DNA of 64,000 nucleotides from assembly GCF_937616625.2 (NCBI RefSeq), contig NC_065575.1:23360001-23424000 (forward strand), read 5' to 3'. Both the position numbers and the translations under genes were made by a program. Every line of letters begins with the position of its first letter. Position 1 is the stretch's first letter. A model generated the notes under the pieces. That model searched no databases. It saw nothing but the letters and a program-made list of their open reading frames with translations, and was not told where the DNA came from. Origin of the DNA: Mercurialis annua. Lineage: Eukaryota; Streptophyta; Magnoliopsida; Malpighiales; Euphorbiaceae. Positions 1-12,965 of the stretch are shown piece after piece.

Positions 1-1440
1 ACAAATCCAAACGTTTCACATTTTTAGCGATTTAAGCTAAACGTTTACGAACGTTACGAAACAAATCCAAACGTTTCACCTTTTTAGCCATATAAGCCAA
101 ACGTTTACAAACGTTACGAAACAAATCCAAACCTTTTTAGCGATTTAAGCCAAATGTTTACAAACGTTACGCAACAAATCCAAACGTTTCCCATTTTTAG
201 CGATTGAAGCCAAACGTTTACAAACGTTACGAAACAAAACCAAACGCTTCACCTTTTTAGAGATTTAAGACAAACGTTACGAAACGAAACCAAACGCTTC
301 ACCTTTTTAGCGATTTAAGCCAAACGTTACGAAACAAAACCAAACGTTTCACCTTTTCAGCGATTGAAGCCAAACGTTTACAAACTTTACGAAACAAAAC
401 CAAACATTTCATCTTTTTAGCGATTTAAGCCAAATGTTTACAAATATTGTGAAACAAATCCAAACGTTTCACGTTTTTAGCGATTTAAGCCAAATGGTTA
501 AAACGTTATGAAACCAATCCAAACGTTTTAAACGTTACAAATATAATTCATATGTTTTAAACGTTACGAAACAAATCCAAACGTTTGACCTTTTTAGCGA
601 TTTAAGCCAAATGTTTCAAACGTTACGAAACCAATCCAAATATTTAAAACATTACGAATCGTTTCACCTTTTTAGCAATTTATGACAATAGTTTACAAAG
701 GTTACGAAACAAATCTAAAAGTTTCATCTCTTTAGCGATTTAAGCCAAACGTTTACAGATGTTACAAAACAAATCCAAAAGTTTCACCTTGTTAGCGATT
801 TAAGCCAAACATTTACAAACGTTACGAAACAAAAACAAACGTTTAAAACGTTACGAAACAAATCCAAACGTTTCACCCTTTGATTTAAGCAAAACGTTTA
901 CAAACGTTACCAAACAAACCCAAACGTTCCCCTTTTTAGCGATTGAAGCCAAACGTTTACAAATGTTACGAAACAAATCCAAACGTTTCCCCTTTTTAGC
1001 GATTTAAGCCAAACGTTTAAAACGTTACTAAACTAATTCAAACGTTTAAAATATTACTAAACAAATCAAAACGTTTCACCTTTTAAGCGATTTAAGCCAA
1101 ACGTTTACAAACATAATGAAACAAATCCAAACGTTTCACTTTTGTAGCAATTAAAGATAAACGTTACGAAACAAATCCAAACGTTTCACATTTTCAGCAA
1201 TTTAAGCCAAACGTTTACAAACTTTACGAAACAAATCCAAATATTTCACCTTTTTAGCGATACGTTTACAAACGTAATGAAACAAAACCAAACGTTTCAC
1301 CTTTTTAGCGATTTAAGCCAAAAGTTGGAAAAATTAAAAAACCAATCCAAACGTTTAAAACGTTACGAAACAAATCGAAACGTTTCACCTTTTTATCAAT
1401 TTAAGTCAAACATTTACAAACGCTACGAAACAAATCCAAA
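1..1440 (+). repeat. Higher-order repeat segment A, copy 1
   Basis: This block of variant monomers reappears in the same order at 3652-5103 (offset 3651, with small indels), and its first 0.9 kb again at 22890-23826 (offset about 22889). Diagnostic variants shared by the copies include TTAAGCTAAACGTTTACGAA at the start, the shortened monomer CAAACCTTTTTAGC, the odd monomer ACATTACGAATCGTTTCACC, and the truncated CACCCTTTGATTTAAGC. Identity between copies is far higher than between adjacent monomers, so these are segmental duplications of array DNA. Confidence 0.85.
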
Positions 1441-3651
1441 CGTTTCACAATTTTTGCGATTTAAGCCAAAAGTTTAAAACGCTACAAAACCAATCCAAAC
1501 GTTTAAAACGTTACCAAACTAATCCAAACGTTCAAAACGTAGCGATTTAGCTAAACGTTTAAAACGTTACGAAACAAAGCCAAACGTTTACAAACATTAT
1601 GAAACCAATCCAAATGTTTCACCTTTTTAGCAATTTAAGCCAAACGTTTACAAACGTTACAAAACAAATCCAAAAGTTTTCCCATTTTTAGCGATTTAAG
1701 CCAAACGTTTGCAAACGTTGCGAAACAAATCCTAAGGTTTCACCTTTTTAGCGATTTAGGCCAAACGTTTAAAATGTTACGAAACCAATCCAAATGTTTA
1801 AGACTTTATAAAAAAATCACAACGTTTCACCTTTTTAGCGATTTAAGCCAAATGTTTAAAACGTTACGAAACCAATCCAAACGTTTACAAACGTTACAAA
1901 ACAAAACCAAATGTTTCACCTTTTTACCGATTTAAGCCAAACGTTTAAAACATTACGAAATAAATCCAAACTTTTACAAACGTTACGAAACCAATCCAAA
2001 TGTTTCCCTTTTTAGCAATTTAAGTCAAACGATTACAAACGTTACGAAACAAATCCAAAAATTTCACCTTGTTTAGCGATTTAAGCCAAAAGTTTACAAA
2101 CGCTACGAACCAAAACCAAACGTTTCATCTTTTTTAGCGATTTAAGTCAAAAGTTTCACATTTTTAGTGATTTAAGCCAAACGTTTAAAACATTACGAAA
2201 CCAATCCAAACGTTTAAAACGTTATTAAACCAACCAAAAGTTGCAAATTTTTAGCGATTTAAGCACACCGTTTACAAACGTGACGAAACAAAACCTAACG
2301 TTTCCCCTTTTGTAGAAATTTAAGCCAAATGTTAACAAACGTTACGAAACAAAACCAAACGTTTATCCTATTTAGCAATTTAGACCAAACGTTTACAAAC
2401 TTTACGAAACATTTCACCTTTTTAGCAATTTAAGCCAAACGTTTACAAACGTTACGAAACAAATCCAAACTTTTTGCCTTTTTAGCTATTTAAGCCAAAA
2501 GTTGAAAAAGTTACAAAACCAATCCAAATGTTTAAAACGTTACGAAAAAAATACAAACGTTTCACATTTTTAGTGATTTAAGCCAAACGTTACAAAACAA
2601 AACCAATTGTTTCACCTTTTTAGCGATTTAAGCCAAACGTTTACAAACGTTACGAAACAAAACCAATAGTTTCACTTTTTTAGCGATTCAAGCCAAACGT
2701 TTACAAACGTTACTAAACAAATCCAAACGAGTCACATATTTAACGATTTAAGACAAACGTTTACGACGTTACAAAACCAAACCAAATGTTTAAAACGTTA
2801 CGAAACAAATCCAAACGTTTCACAATTTTAGGGATTTGAGCCAAACGTTTACAAACGTTACGAAACAAAACCAAACGTTTCTGCTTTTGTAATATTTTAA
2901 GCCAAACGTTGACAAACGTAAGAAAACAAAACCAAACATTTCTCAATTGTAGCAATTTAGGCCAAACGTTTACAAACGTTACGAAACATTTCACCTTTTT
3001 AGCAATTTACGCCAAACATTTACAAACGTTACGAAACAAATCCAAACGTTTCACCTTTTTAGCGGTTTAAGCCAAAAGTTGAAAATGTTACAAAACCAAT
3101 CCAAACCTTTAAAACGTTATGAAATAAATCGAAACGTTTCACCTTTTTAGCAATTTAAGTCAAACATTTACAAACGGTACGAAACCAATCCAGACGTTTA
3201 ACACGTTACGAAACAAATCCAAACGTTTCATATTTTTAGCGATTTAAGCCAAACGTTACGAAACAAAACCAATTGTTTCACCTTTTTAGCGATTTATGCC
3301 AAACGTTTACAAACGTTACGAAATAAAACCAAATGTTTAAGTTTTTTTAGCAATTTAAGCCAAACTTTTACAAACGTTACTAAACAAATCCAAATTAGTC
3401 ACATTTTTAGCGATTAAAGACAAACGTTTACGACATTACGAAACCAATCCAAATGTTTAAAACGTTAGAAAGCAAATCCAAACGTTTCACATTTTTAGCT
3501 ATTTAAGCCAAACGTTTACAAACGTTATGAAACAAAACCAAATGTTTTACCTTTTTAGCGATTTAAGCCAAACGTTTACAAACGATACGAAACAAAACCA
3601 AAAGTTTCACTTTTTTAGCGATTTAAGCCAAACGTTTACAAATGTTACTAA
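1441..3651 (+). repeat. Higher-order repeat segment B, copy 1
   Basis: This segment follows segment A. It reappears, partly, at about 18781-20160 and 20681-22889. Shared landmarks are AAACGTAGCGATTTAG (a monomer deleted between AACGT and AGCGATT), AAACCAACCAAAAGTTGCAA and CGAGTCACATATTTAACG. The chance minus-strand reading frames at 2761-2994 and 22091-22324 are nearly identical for this reason. Confidence 0.8.
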
Positions 3652-5103
3652 ACAAATCCAAACGTTTCACATTTTTAGCGATTTAAGCTAAACGTTTACG
3701 AAAGTTACGAAACAAATCCAAACGTTTCACCTTTTTAGCCATATAAGCCAAATGTTTACAAACGTTACGAAACAAATCCAAACCTTTTTTAGCGATTTAA
3801 GCCAAATGTTTACAGACGTTACGCAACAAATCCAAACGTTTCCCATTTTTAGCGATTGAAGCCAAACGTTTACACACGTTACGAAACAAAACCAAACGCT
3901 TCACCTTTTTAGAGATTTAAGACAAACGTTTACAAACATTACGAAACAAATACATACATTTTGTATTTTTAGCGATTTAAGCCAAACGTTACGAAACAAA
4001 ACCAAATGTTTCACCTTTTAAGCGATTGAAGCCAAACGTTTACAAACTTTACGAAACAAAACCAAACATTTCATCTTTTTAGCGATTTAAGCCAAATGTT
4101 TACAAATATTGTGAAACAAATCCAAACGTTTCACCTTTTTAGCGATTTAAGCCAAATGGTTAAAACGTTATGAAACCAATCCAAACGTTTTAAACGTTAC
4201 AAATATAATTCAAATGTTTTAAACGTTACGAAACAAATCCAAACGTTTGACCTTTTTAGCGATTTAAGCCAAACGTTTCAAACGTTACGAAACCAATCCA
4301 AATATTTAAAACATTACGAATCGTTTCACCTTTTTAGCAATTTATGACAATAGTTTACAAACGTTACGAAACAAATCTAAAAGTTTCATCTCTTTAGCGA
4401 TTTAAGCCAAACGTTTACAGATGTTACAAAACAAATCCAAAAGTTTCACCTTGTTAGCGATTTAAGCCAAACATTTACAAACGTTACGAAACAAAACCAA
4501 ACGTTTAAAACGTTACGAAACAAATCCAAACGTTTCACCCTTTGATTTAAGCAAAACGTTTACAAACGTTACCAAACAAACCCAAACGTTCCCCTTTTTA
4601 GCGATTGAAGCCAAACGTTTACAAATGTTACGAAACAAATCCAAACGTTTCCCCTTTTTATCGATTTAAGCCAAACGTTTAAAACGTTACTAAACTAATT
4701 CAAACGTTTAAAATATTACGAAACAAATCAAAACGTTTCACCTTTTAAGCGATTTAAGCCAAACGTTTACAAACATTATGAAACAAATCCAAACGTTTCA
4801 CATTTGTAGCAATTAAAGATAAACGTTACGAAACAAATCCAAACGTTTCACATTTTCAGCAATTTAATCCAAACGTTTACAAACTTTACGAAACAAATCC
4901 AAATATTTCACCTTTTTAGCGATACGTTTACAAACGTAATGAAACAAAACCAAAAGTTTCACCTTTTTAGCGATTTAAGCCAAAAGTTGGAAAAATTAAG
5001 AAACCAATCCAAACGTTTAAAACGTTACGAAACAAATCGAAACGTTTCACCTTTTTATCAATTTAAGTCAAACATTTACAAACGCTACGAAACAAATCCA
5101 AAC
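3652..5103 (+). repeat. Higher-order repeat segment A, copy 2
   Basis: Second copy of 1-1440, monomer by monomer. It departs from copy 1 at about 5104: copy 1 goes on to CGTTTCACAATTTTTGCG, whereas this copy goes to CATTTAAAACGTTACTAAAC. One difference inside is an extra full monomer near 3900-3985, with ATACATACATTTTGTATTTT, that copy 1 lacks. Confidence 0.85.
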
Positions 5104-6228
5104 ATTTAAAACGTTACTAAACAAATCCAAACATTTCACATTTTTAGCGATTTAAGCCAAACGTTACGAAACAAAACTAATTGTTTCACCTTTTTAGCGA
5201 TTTAAGCCAAACGTTTACAAATGTTACGAAACAAAACCAAATGTTTCACTTTTTTAGCGATTTAAGTCAAACGTTTACAAACGTTACTAAACAAAACCAA
5301 ACGAGTCACATTTTTAGCAATTTAAGACAAACGTTTACGACATTACGAAACCAATCAAAACGTCTAAAACGTTACGAAACAAATCCAAACGTTTCACATT
5401 TTTAGCGATTTAAGCCAAACGTTTACAAACGTTACGAAACAAAACCAAACGTTTCCCCTTTTTAGCGATTTAAGCCAAACGTTAAGAAACAAAACCAAAC
5501 GTTTTACTTTTTTAGCGATTTAAGCCAAACATTTACAAACGTTATTAAACAAATCCAAACGTTTCCCATTTTTAGCAATTTAAGCCAAACGCTTACAAAC
5601 GTTACGAAACAAAACCAAACGTTTCACCTTTTTAGATATTTAAGACAATTGTTTATAAACTTTACGAAATAAATACAGACATTTTGTATTTGTAGCGATT
5701 TAAGCCAAACGTTACGAAACAAAACCAAATGTTTCACCTTTTTAGCGATTTAAGCCAAACGTTTACAAATGTTACGAAGCAAATCCGAACATTTCACCTT
5801 TTTAGCGATTGAAGCCAAACGTTTCGGTACGTTACAAAAACATTCCAAACATTTAACACTTTTTAGCAATTGAAGCCAAACGTTTACAAATGTTACGAAA
5901 AAAACCAAACGTTTCATCGTTTTAGCGATTTAAGCCAAATGTTTACAAATGTTACGAAACAAATCCAAACGTTTCACCTTTTAGCGATTTAAGCCAAATG
6001 TTTAAAACGTTATGAAACCAATCCAAATGTTTTAAACGTTACAAAACCCATCCAAAAGTTTTAAACGTTACGAAACAAATCCAAACGTTTCGCCTTTTTA
6101 GCTATTTAAGCCAAACGTTTAAAACGTTACAAAACCAATCCAAGTATTTAAAACGTTACGAATCGTTTCACCTTTTTAGCTATTTATGACAAACGTTTAC
6201 TAACGTTACTAAACAAATCTAAATGTTT

Positions 6229-6986
6229 GCGTCATTTCTGAGATTTAAGATTACTTCATGTTTTTCCTTTCTTTATCACTTTTACTAGATCCGTAAAAGA
6301 TAAACAAATGTGAGAATTAGCATCGGTATTCAATACCCAAGCTTTTAAATGAGCAATTGACATTGGAACATGAGATAGATACATTCTTGAAAGAATTGTC
6401 ATTCCTCTCGCCATTACCCTTTAAGTATTCACAATACTTAATGCAATTTCCATTTCAATATCTTTCGGTTTGATAAAAGAAACACTTTCTTTTAACCGAT
6501 GTGCATTTTTTTCGCAATAGCCTTGGAGGCATCTAAATATCTTAATCAATCAAAAATATTGTTTTAAACCACTAGCTGATTACTATCGTTAATGTCACTT
6601 TAAAGGAATCTATTTAATCTTATTATCCCTTAGACAGCAAAGATCTCTAATTAGTATTCATGTTATTTTGTATATTTAGACCATAATGATTTGGTCTTTA
6701 TCAAAATAGCCTCCCACTATCTTTTTCGAATCCTACACTTCCAAACTAGGAAATGTGAATCTTTATTGGAAAAGATTTCAAGTGGGTTATTGAGTTCTTA
6801 TATTCATTTATCTTTCCCTCAAGTACTTAATGCTATTCTTGGAATCAAAATGATATATAAGTGAACAACTACTTGTTCATCATATCTCATATGAGGTTCA
6901 ATCATTTCAGGCTCCTAATGCTTTCACCCCCAAGTACTTAATGCTATTCTTAGGTTTCCACATTAGTTAAGTTTAACCCATTGAAT
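6229..6986 (-). mobile_element. Degenerate insert with Ty1/copia-like remnant
   Basis: Non-satellite sequence interrupting the array; satellite resumes with CAAACGTTACGAAAC at about 6987. The minus strand carries a copia protease-like peptide near its left end. A 17-base word, AAGTACTTAATGCTATT, occurs twice at about 6830 and 6937, which may be a remnant of a terminal or internal duplication. I found no clean target duplication and no LTR pair, so this is a decayed fragment and not a complete element. Confidence 0.6.
6256..6414 (-). pseudogene. Ty1/copia protease-region fragment
   Basis: A 52-codon open stretch on the minus strand contains WVLNTDANSHIC followed by LSFTDLVKVI. Plant Ty1/copia polyproteins have, just after the gag zinc knuckle, a protease segment of the form W-hydrophobic2-DTGA-x-NH-hydrophobic-C followed by a short hydrophobic stretch, and the match in spacing and flanking residues is good. 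Here the catalytic DTG reads NTD, so the enzyme would be dead. Stops precede and follow it, and no integrase or reverse transcriptase follows. The identification rests on one motif region only. Confidence 0.5.
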
Positions 6987-8240
6987 CAAACGTTACGAAA
7001 CAAATCACCACTTTTGACCATTTTAGCGATTTAAGCCAAACGTTTACAAACGTTAAAAAACAAATCCAAATGTTTCAATCGCTAAAAACTTTACAAAACA
7101 AAAACCAAACAACACCAATCCAAATATTTAAAAAATTAAGAAACATAACCAAACGTTACGAAACAAATCCAAACGATTTAAGCCAAACGTTTACAAACGT
7201 TACAAAACAAAACCAAACATTTCACCTTTTTAGCGATTTAAGCCAAACGTTTGGATTAGTTTCGTGGCATTTGAATGTTTGGCTCAAATCGCTAAAAAGG
7301 TGAAATCTTTGGATTTGTTTGACAACATTTTAAATGTTTGGATTGGTTTTGTAACTTTTTAAACGTTTGGATTGGTTTTATAACGTTTTAAACATTTGCC
7401 TTAAATCGCTAAAAAGGTGAAACATTTGGATTGGTTTTGTAACGTTTTAAATGTTTGGATTTGTTTTGTAACGTTTGTAAACATTTGGCTTAAATCGCTA
7501 AAAAGGACGTTTTAAACGTTTGGATTGGTTTTGTAACATTTTATACTTTTGGCTTAAATCACTAAAACTAGGAAACGTTAAAACGTTTTGCTTAAATAGC
7601 TAAAAAGGTGAAACGTTTGGATTTATTTCATAACGATTGTAAATATTAGGCTTAAATCGCTAAAAAGGTGAAACTTTTGGATTTGTTTTGAAACGTTTGT
7701 AAACGTTTGGCTTAAATCGCTAAAAAGGGAAACGTTTGGATTTGTTTCGCAACGTTTGCAAACGTTTGGATTAAATTGATAAAAAGGCGAAACGTTTAGT
7801 TTTATTTCATAACATTTGTAAGAGCTTGGCTTCAATCGCTAAAATAGTGTAACATTTGGATTTGTTTCGTAATGTTTGTAAACTTTTGGCTTAAATCGCA
7901 AAAAAGGTGATTGGTTTCGTAACATTTTAAATGTTTGGATTTGTTTCGTAACGTTTAAAATGTTCGGATTGGTTTTGTAACGTTTTAAACGTTTGGCTAA
8001 AATTGCTATAAATGTAAAACGTTTGGATTTGTTTAGAAACGTTTGTAAACGTTTGGCTTCAATCGCTAAAAAGGTGAAACGTTTGGTTTTGTTTTATAAC
8101 GTTTGTAAACATTTGGCTTATATCGCTAAAAAGGTGAAACTTTTGGTTTTGTTTCGCAACGTTTGTAAACATTTGGCTTAAATTGCTAAAATGGGAAAAA
8201 TTTTAGATTTGTTTCGTAACATTTTAAACGTTTAGATTGG

Positions 8241-10369
8241 TTACCTTTTTAGCGATTTAAGCCAAACGTTTAAAACGTTACGAAACCAATCCAAACATTT
8301 ACAAACGCTACAAAACAAATCCAAACGTTTTCCCTTTTCAGCCAAACGATTACAAACGTATACAAATGTTAGGAAACAAAACCAAACGTGTCAATCGCAA
8401 AAAATGTTGCGAAACAAAACTAAACGAAACCAATCTAAACGTTTACAACCTTTCACGAAACAAATCCAAACGTTTCACTTTTTTAGCGATTTAAGCCAAA
8501 TGTTCAGAACATTACGAAACCAATCCAAACGTTTAAAACGTTACCAAACAAATCCAAACGTTTCACCTTTTTATCAATTTAAGCCAAAGGTTACGAAACA
8601 AAGCCAAACCTTTTTTGCGATTTAAGCCAAACTCTTTCAAACTTTACGAAACAAATCCAAGTGTATTCCATTTTTAGCGATTTAAGCCAAACGTTTACAA
8701 ACGTTAAGAAACAAATAAAAATATTTCACCTTTTTATCAATTTAAGCCAAACGTTTAAAACGTTAAGAAACCAATCTAAACGTTTAACAACGTTACAAAA
8801 CAAATCTAAACGTTTCACCTTTTCAGTTTTAAACATTTGGCTTAAATTGCTAAAAAGGTGAAACGTTTGGATTTGTCTCGTTATGTTTTAAACGTTTGGC
8901 TTAAATTGCTAAAAATTTGAATTTGTTTCGTAAAATGTTTGGCTTAAATCGCTAAAAAGGTGAAATATTTGGTACAAATGTCACAAAACAAATCCAATCG
9001 TTTTACCATTTTAGCGATTTAAGCCAAACTATTATAAACGTTACGAAACAAAACCAAACGTTTCGCCTTTTTAGCAATTTAAGCCAAACGTTTACAAACA
9101 TTACGAAACAAATCCAAACGTTTCACCTTTTTAGCGATTTAATCCAAACTTTTAGAAACGTTACAAAATAAATCTAAACATTTCACCTTTTTAGCGATTT
9201 AAGCAAAACATATAAAATGTTAAAAAACAATCCAAACGTTTAACATGTTATGAAACAAATCCTAACGTTTCACCTTTTTAGCGATTTGAGCCGAACGTTT
9301 AAAACGTTACGAAACCAATCCAAACGTTTAAAACATTACAAAACAAATCCTAACGTTTGGTTTTGTTTCGTAACATTTTAAATGTTTGGATTAGTTTTGT
9401 AACGTTTTAAACGTTGGGCTTAAATTGCTAAAAAGGGGAAACGTTTGGTTTGGTTTCGTAACGTTTGTAAACTTTTGGCTTAAATCGCTAAAAAGGGGAA
9501 ACGTTTGGATTGGTTTGATAATTTTTTAAGCGTTTGGCTTAAATCGCAAAAAGGGGAAACGTTTCGATTTATTTCGAAACGTTTGTAAACGTTTGACTTA
9601 AATCGCTAGTAAGGTGAAAACGTTAGGATTGGTTTCGTAACGTTTGAAAACGTTCGACTTAAATCGCTAAAAAGAGGAAACGTTTGGATTGATTTCGTAA
9701 TGTTTGTAAACGTTTGGCTTAAATCGCTGAAAAGGTGAAACGTTTGGATTTGTTTCATAACGATTATAAATGTTGGGCTTAAATCGCTAAAAAGGTGAAA
9801 CGTTTGGATTTGTTTCGAAACGTTTGTAAATGTTGGCTTAAATCGCTAAAAAGGCGAAACATTTGGATTTGTTTCGCAACATTTGCAAACGTTTGGCTTA
9901 AATTGATAAAAAAAGGCGAAACGTTTGGTTTTGTTTCGTAACATTTGTAAACGTTTGGCTTCCATCACTAAAAAAGTGAAACATTTAGATTTGTTTCGTA
10001 ACGTTTTTAAACGTTTGGGTTAAATCGCAAAAAAGGTGATTGTTTTCGTTACGTTTTAAATGTTTGGATTTGTTTTGTAACGTTTAAAACGTTTGGATTG
10101 GTTTCGTAACGTTTGAAACGTTTGGCTTAAATTTCTATAAATGTAAAACGTTTGGATTTGTTTTGGAACGTTTGTAATCATTTGGCTTCAATCGCTAAAA
10201 AGGTGAAACGTTTGGATTTGTTTTATAACGTTTGTAAACATTTGACTTAAATCGCTAAAAAGGTGAAACGTTTGGTTTTGTTTCGCAACGTTTGTAAACG
10301 TTTGGCTTAAATTGCTAAAATGGGGAAAAGTTTGGATTTGTTTCGTAACGTTTTAAACGTTTGGATTGA
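8241..10369. repeat. Composite higher-order unit 1 (F-R-F-R)
   Basis: Starts with the R-to-F junction GGTTACCTTTTTAGCG, then F; the junction TTTTAAACATTTGGC into a 147-bp R block; the junction ATTTGGTACAAATGT into F; then TAACGTTTGGTTTTG into about 1 kb of R. Units 3 and 4 repeat the same order. Within the first F block, a chance 222-base frame (8404-8625) is the counterpart of the one at 15217. Confidence 0.85.
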
Positions 10370-12965
10370 TTACCTTTTTAGCGATTTAAGCCAAACGTTT
10401 AAAACGTTACGAAACCAATCCAAACGTTTACAAACGCTACAAAACAAATCCAAACGTTTCATTATTTAAGCCAAACGATTACAAACGTATACAAATGCTA
10501 GGAAACAAAACCAAACGTGTCAATCGCTAAAAATGTTGCGAAACAAAACTAAACGAAACCAATCTAAACGTTTACAACCTTTTACGAAACAAATCCAAAC
10601 CTTTCATCTTTTTAGCGATTTAAGCCAAACGTTCAGAACGTTACGAAACCAATCCAAACGTTTAAAACGTTATGAAACAAATCGAAACGTTTCCCCTTTT
10701 AATTAATTTAAGCCAAACGTTTACAAACGTTATGAAACAGAGCCAAACATTTTTAGCAATTTAAGCCAAACTTTTACAAACTTTACGAAACAAATCGAAA
10801 TGTATCCCATTTTTTGCGATTTAAGCCAAACATTTACAAACGTTAAGAATCCAATACAAATGTTTTCACCTAATTAGCGATTTAAGCCAAACGTTTACAA
10901 ACGTTACGAAACAAATCCAAATGTTTCACCTTTTTAGCGATTTAAGCCAAAGGTTTACAAACATTACGAAACAAATCCAAACGTTTCCCCTTTTTAACGG
11001 TTTCAGCCAAACATTTACAAACGTTACGAAACCAATACAAACGTGTTCCCCTAATTAGGGATTTAAGCCTAACGTGTCCAAACGTTACGAAACAAATCCA
11101 AATGTTTCCCCTTTTTAGCGATTTAAGCCAAACATTTACAAACATTATGAAACCAATCCATACGTTTCCCCTTTTTAGCAATTTAAGTCGAACATTTACA
11201 AACGTTACGAAACCAATCCTAACGTTTTCACTTTACTAGCGATTTAAGTCAAACGTTTACAAACGTTTCGAAATAAATCCAAATGTGTCCCTTTTTCAGC
11301 GATTTAAGGCAAACGTTTAAAACATTATCAAACCAATCCAAACATTACCCCTTTTTAGCGATTAAGCCAAACGTTTACAAACGTTACGAAACCAAACCAA
11401 ACGTTTCACCTTTTTAGTAATTTAAGCCCAACGTTTAAAACGTTACGAAACCAATGCAAACGTTTGGATTTGTTTTGTAACGTTTTAAATGTTTGGATTG
11501 GTTTCGTAACGTTTTAAACTTTCGGCTAAAATTGCTAAAAAGGTGAAACATTTGGATTTGTTTCGTAACATGTTAAACGTTTGGATTGGTTTTTTAACAT
11601 TTTATGTGTTTTGCTTAAATCGCTAAAAAGGTGAAACGTTTAGATTTGTTTTCTAACGTTTGTAAACGTTTGGATTAAATCGCTAAAAAGGGGAAACGTT
11701 TGGATTGGTATGATAATGTTTTAAACGTTTGGCTTTAATCGCTAAAAAAGAGACACATTTGGATTTATTTCGAAACGTTTGTAAACATTTGACTTAAATC
11801 GCTAGTAAAGTGAAAACGTTAGGATTGGTTTCGTAACTTTTGTAAACGTTCGGCTTAAATCGCTAAAAAGGGGAAACGTATGGATAGGTTTTGCAATGTT
11901 TGTAAACGTTTGGCTTAAATCGCTAAAAAGGTGAAACATTTGGATTTGTTTTGTAATGTTTGTAAACGTTTGGCTTAAATCGCTAATTAGGTGAAAAGGT
12001 TTGTATTGGTTTCGTAACATTTGTAAACGTTTGGCTTAAATCGTTAAAAAGGGGAAACGTTTGGATTTGTTTCGTAATGTTTGTAAACGTTTGGCTTAAA
12101 TCGCTAAAAAGAGGAAACATTTGGATTGGTTTGATAATGTTTTAAACGTTTGGCTTAAATCGAAAAAGAGGGGAAACGTTTGTAAATGTTTGACTTAAAT
12201 CGCTAGTAAGGTGAAAACTTTAGGATTGGATTCGTAACGTTTGTAAACGTTCGGCTTAAATAGCTAAAAAGGGGAAACGTTTGGATTGGTTTCTTAATGT
12301 TTGTAAACGTTTGGCTTATATCGCTAAAAAGGTAAAACGTTTTGATTTGTTTCATAACGATTGTAAATGTTGGGCTTAAATCGCTAAAAAGGTGAAACAT
12401 TTGGATTTGTTTCGAAACGGTTGTAAACGTTTGGCTTAAATCGCTAAAAAGGGGAAACGTTTGGATATTTTTCGCAACGTTTGCAAATGTCTGGCTTTAA
12501 TTGATAAAAAGCCGAAAGGTTTAGTTTTGTTTCGTAACATTTGTAAACGTTTGACTTCAATCGCTAAAAAAATGTAACATTTGAATTTGTTTCGTAACGT
12601 TTGTAAACGTTTGGCTTAAATTGCAAAAAAGGTGATTGGTTTCGTAACGTTTTAAATGTTTGGATTTGTTTCGTAACATTTAAAACGTTTGGATTGGTTT
12701 CTTAACGTTTTAAACGTTTGGCTTAAATTGCTATAAATGTAAAACGTTTGGATTTGTTTCGAAACGTTTTTAAACGTTTGGCTTCAATCGCTAAAAAGGT
12801 GAAACGTTTGGATTTGTTTTATAACGTTTGTAAACATTTGGCTTAAATCGCTAAAAAGGTGAAACGTTTGGTTTTGTTTCGCAACGTTTGTAAACTTTTG
12901 GCTTATATTGCTAAAATGGGGAAAAGTTTGGATTTGTTTCGTAACGTTTTAAACGTTTGGATAGG
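10370..12965. repeat. Composite higher-order unit 2 (variant, F-R)
   Basis: Begins at the same kind of junction (GATTACCTTTTTAGCG) and ends before the next GGTTACC. It lacks the small 147-bp R block with its two junctions. In its place is a longer F stretch with ACGTTTCCCC-type monomers, then R from 11462. At 2.6 kb it is about 500 bp longer than its neighbours. It appears to be a rearranged member of the same higher-order family. Confidence 0.75.

Larger units (their letters stand above)
1..6228 (+). repeat. 60-bp satellite array, F orientation
   Basis: Continuous tandem satellite. The monomer is about 60 bp: a T-rich box (CACCTTTTTAGCGATTTAAG) followed by two AACGTT-centred words (CCAAACGTTTACAAACGTTA) and then CGAAACAAATCC. 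A shorter form of about 28-29 bp lacks the T-rich box (AAACGTTTAAAACGTTACG plus AAACCAATCC) and is interspersed. Divergence between neighbouring monomers is substantial, mostly C/T changes in ACG contexts, as expected for methylated CpG. Because 60 is divisible by 3, chance reading frames give 20-residue repeats such as FSDLSQTFTNVTKQNQ; I do not regard these as genes. Confidence 0.97.
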
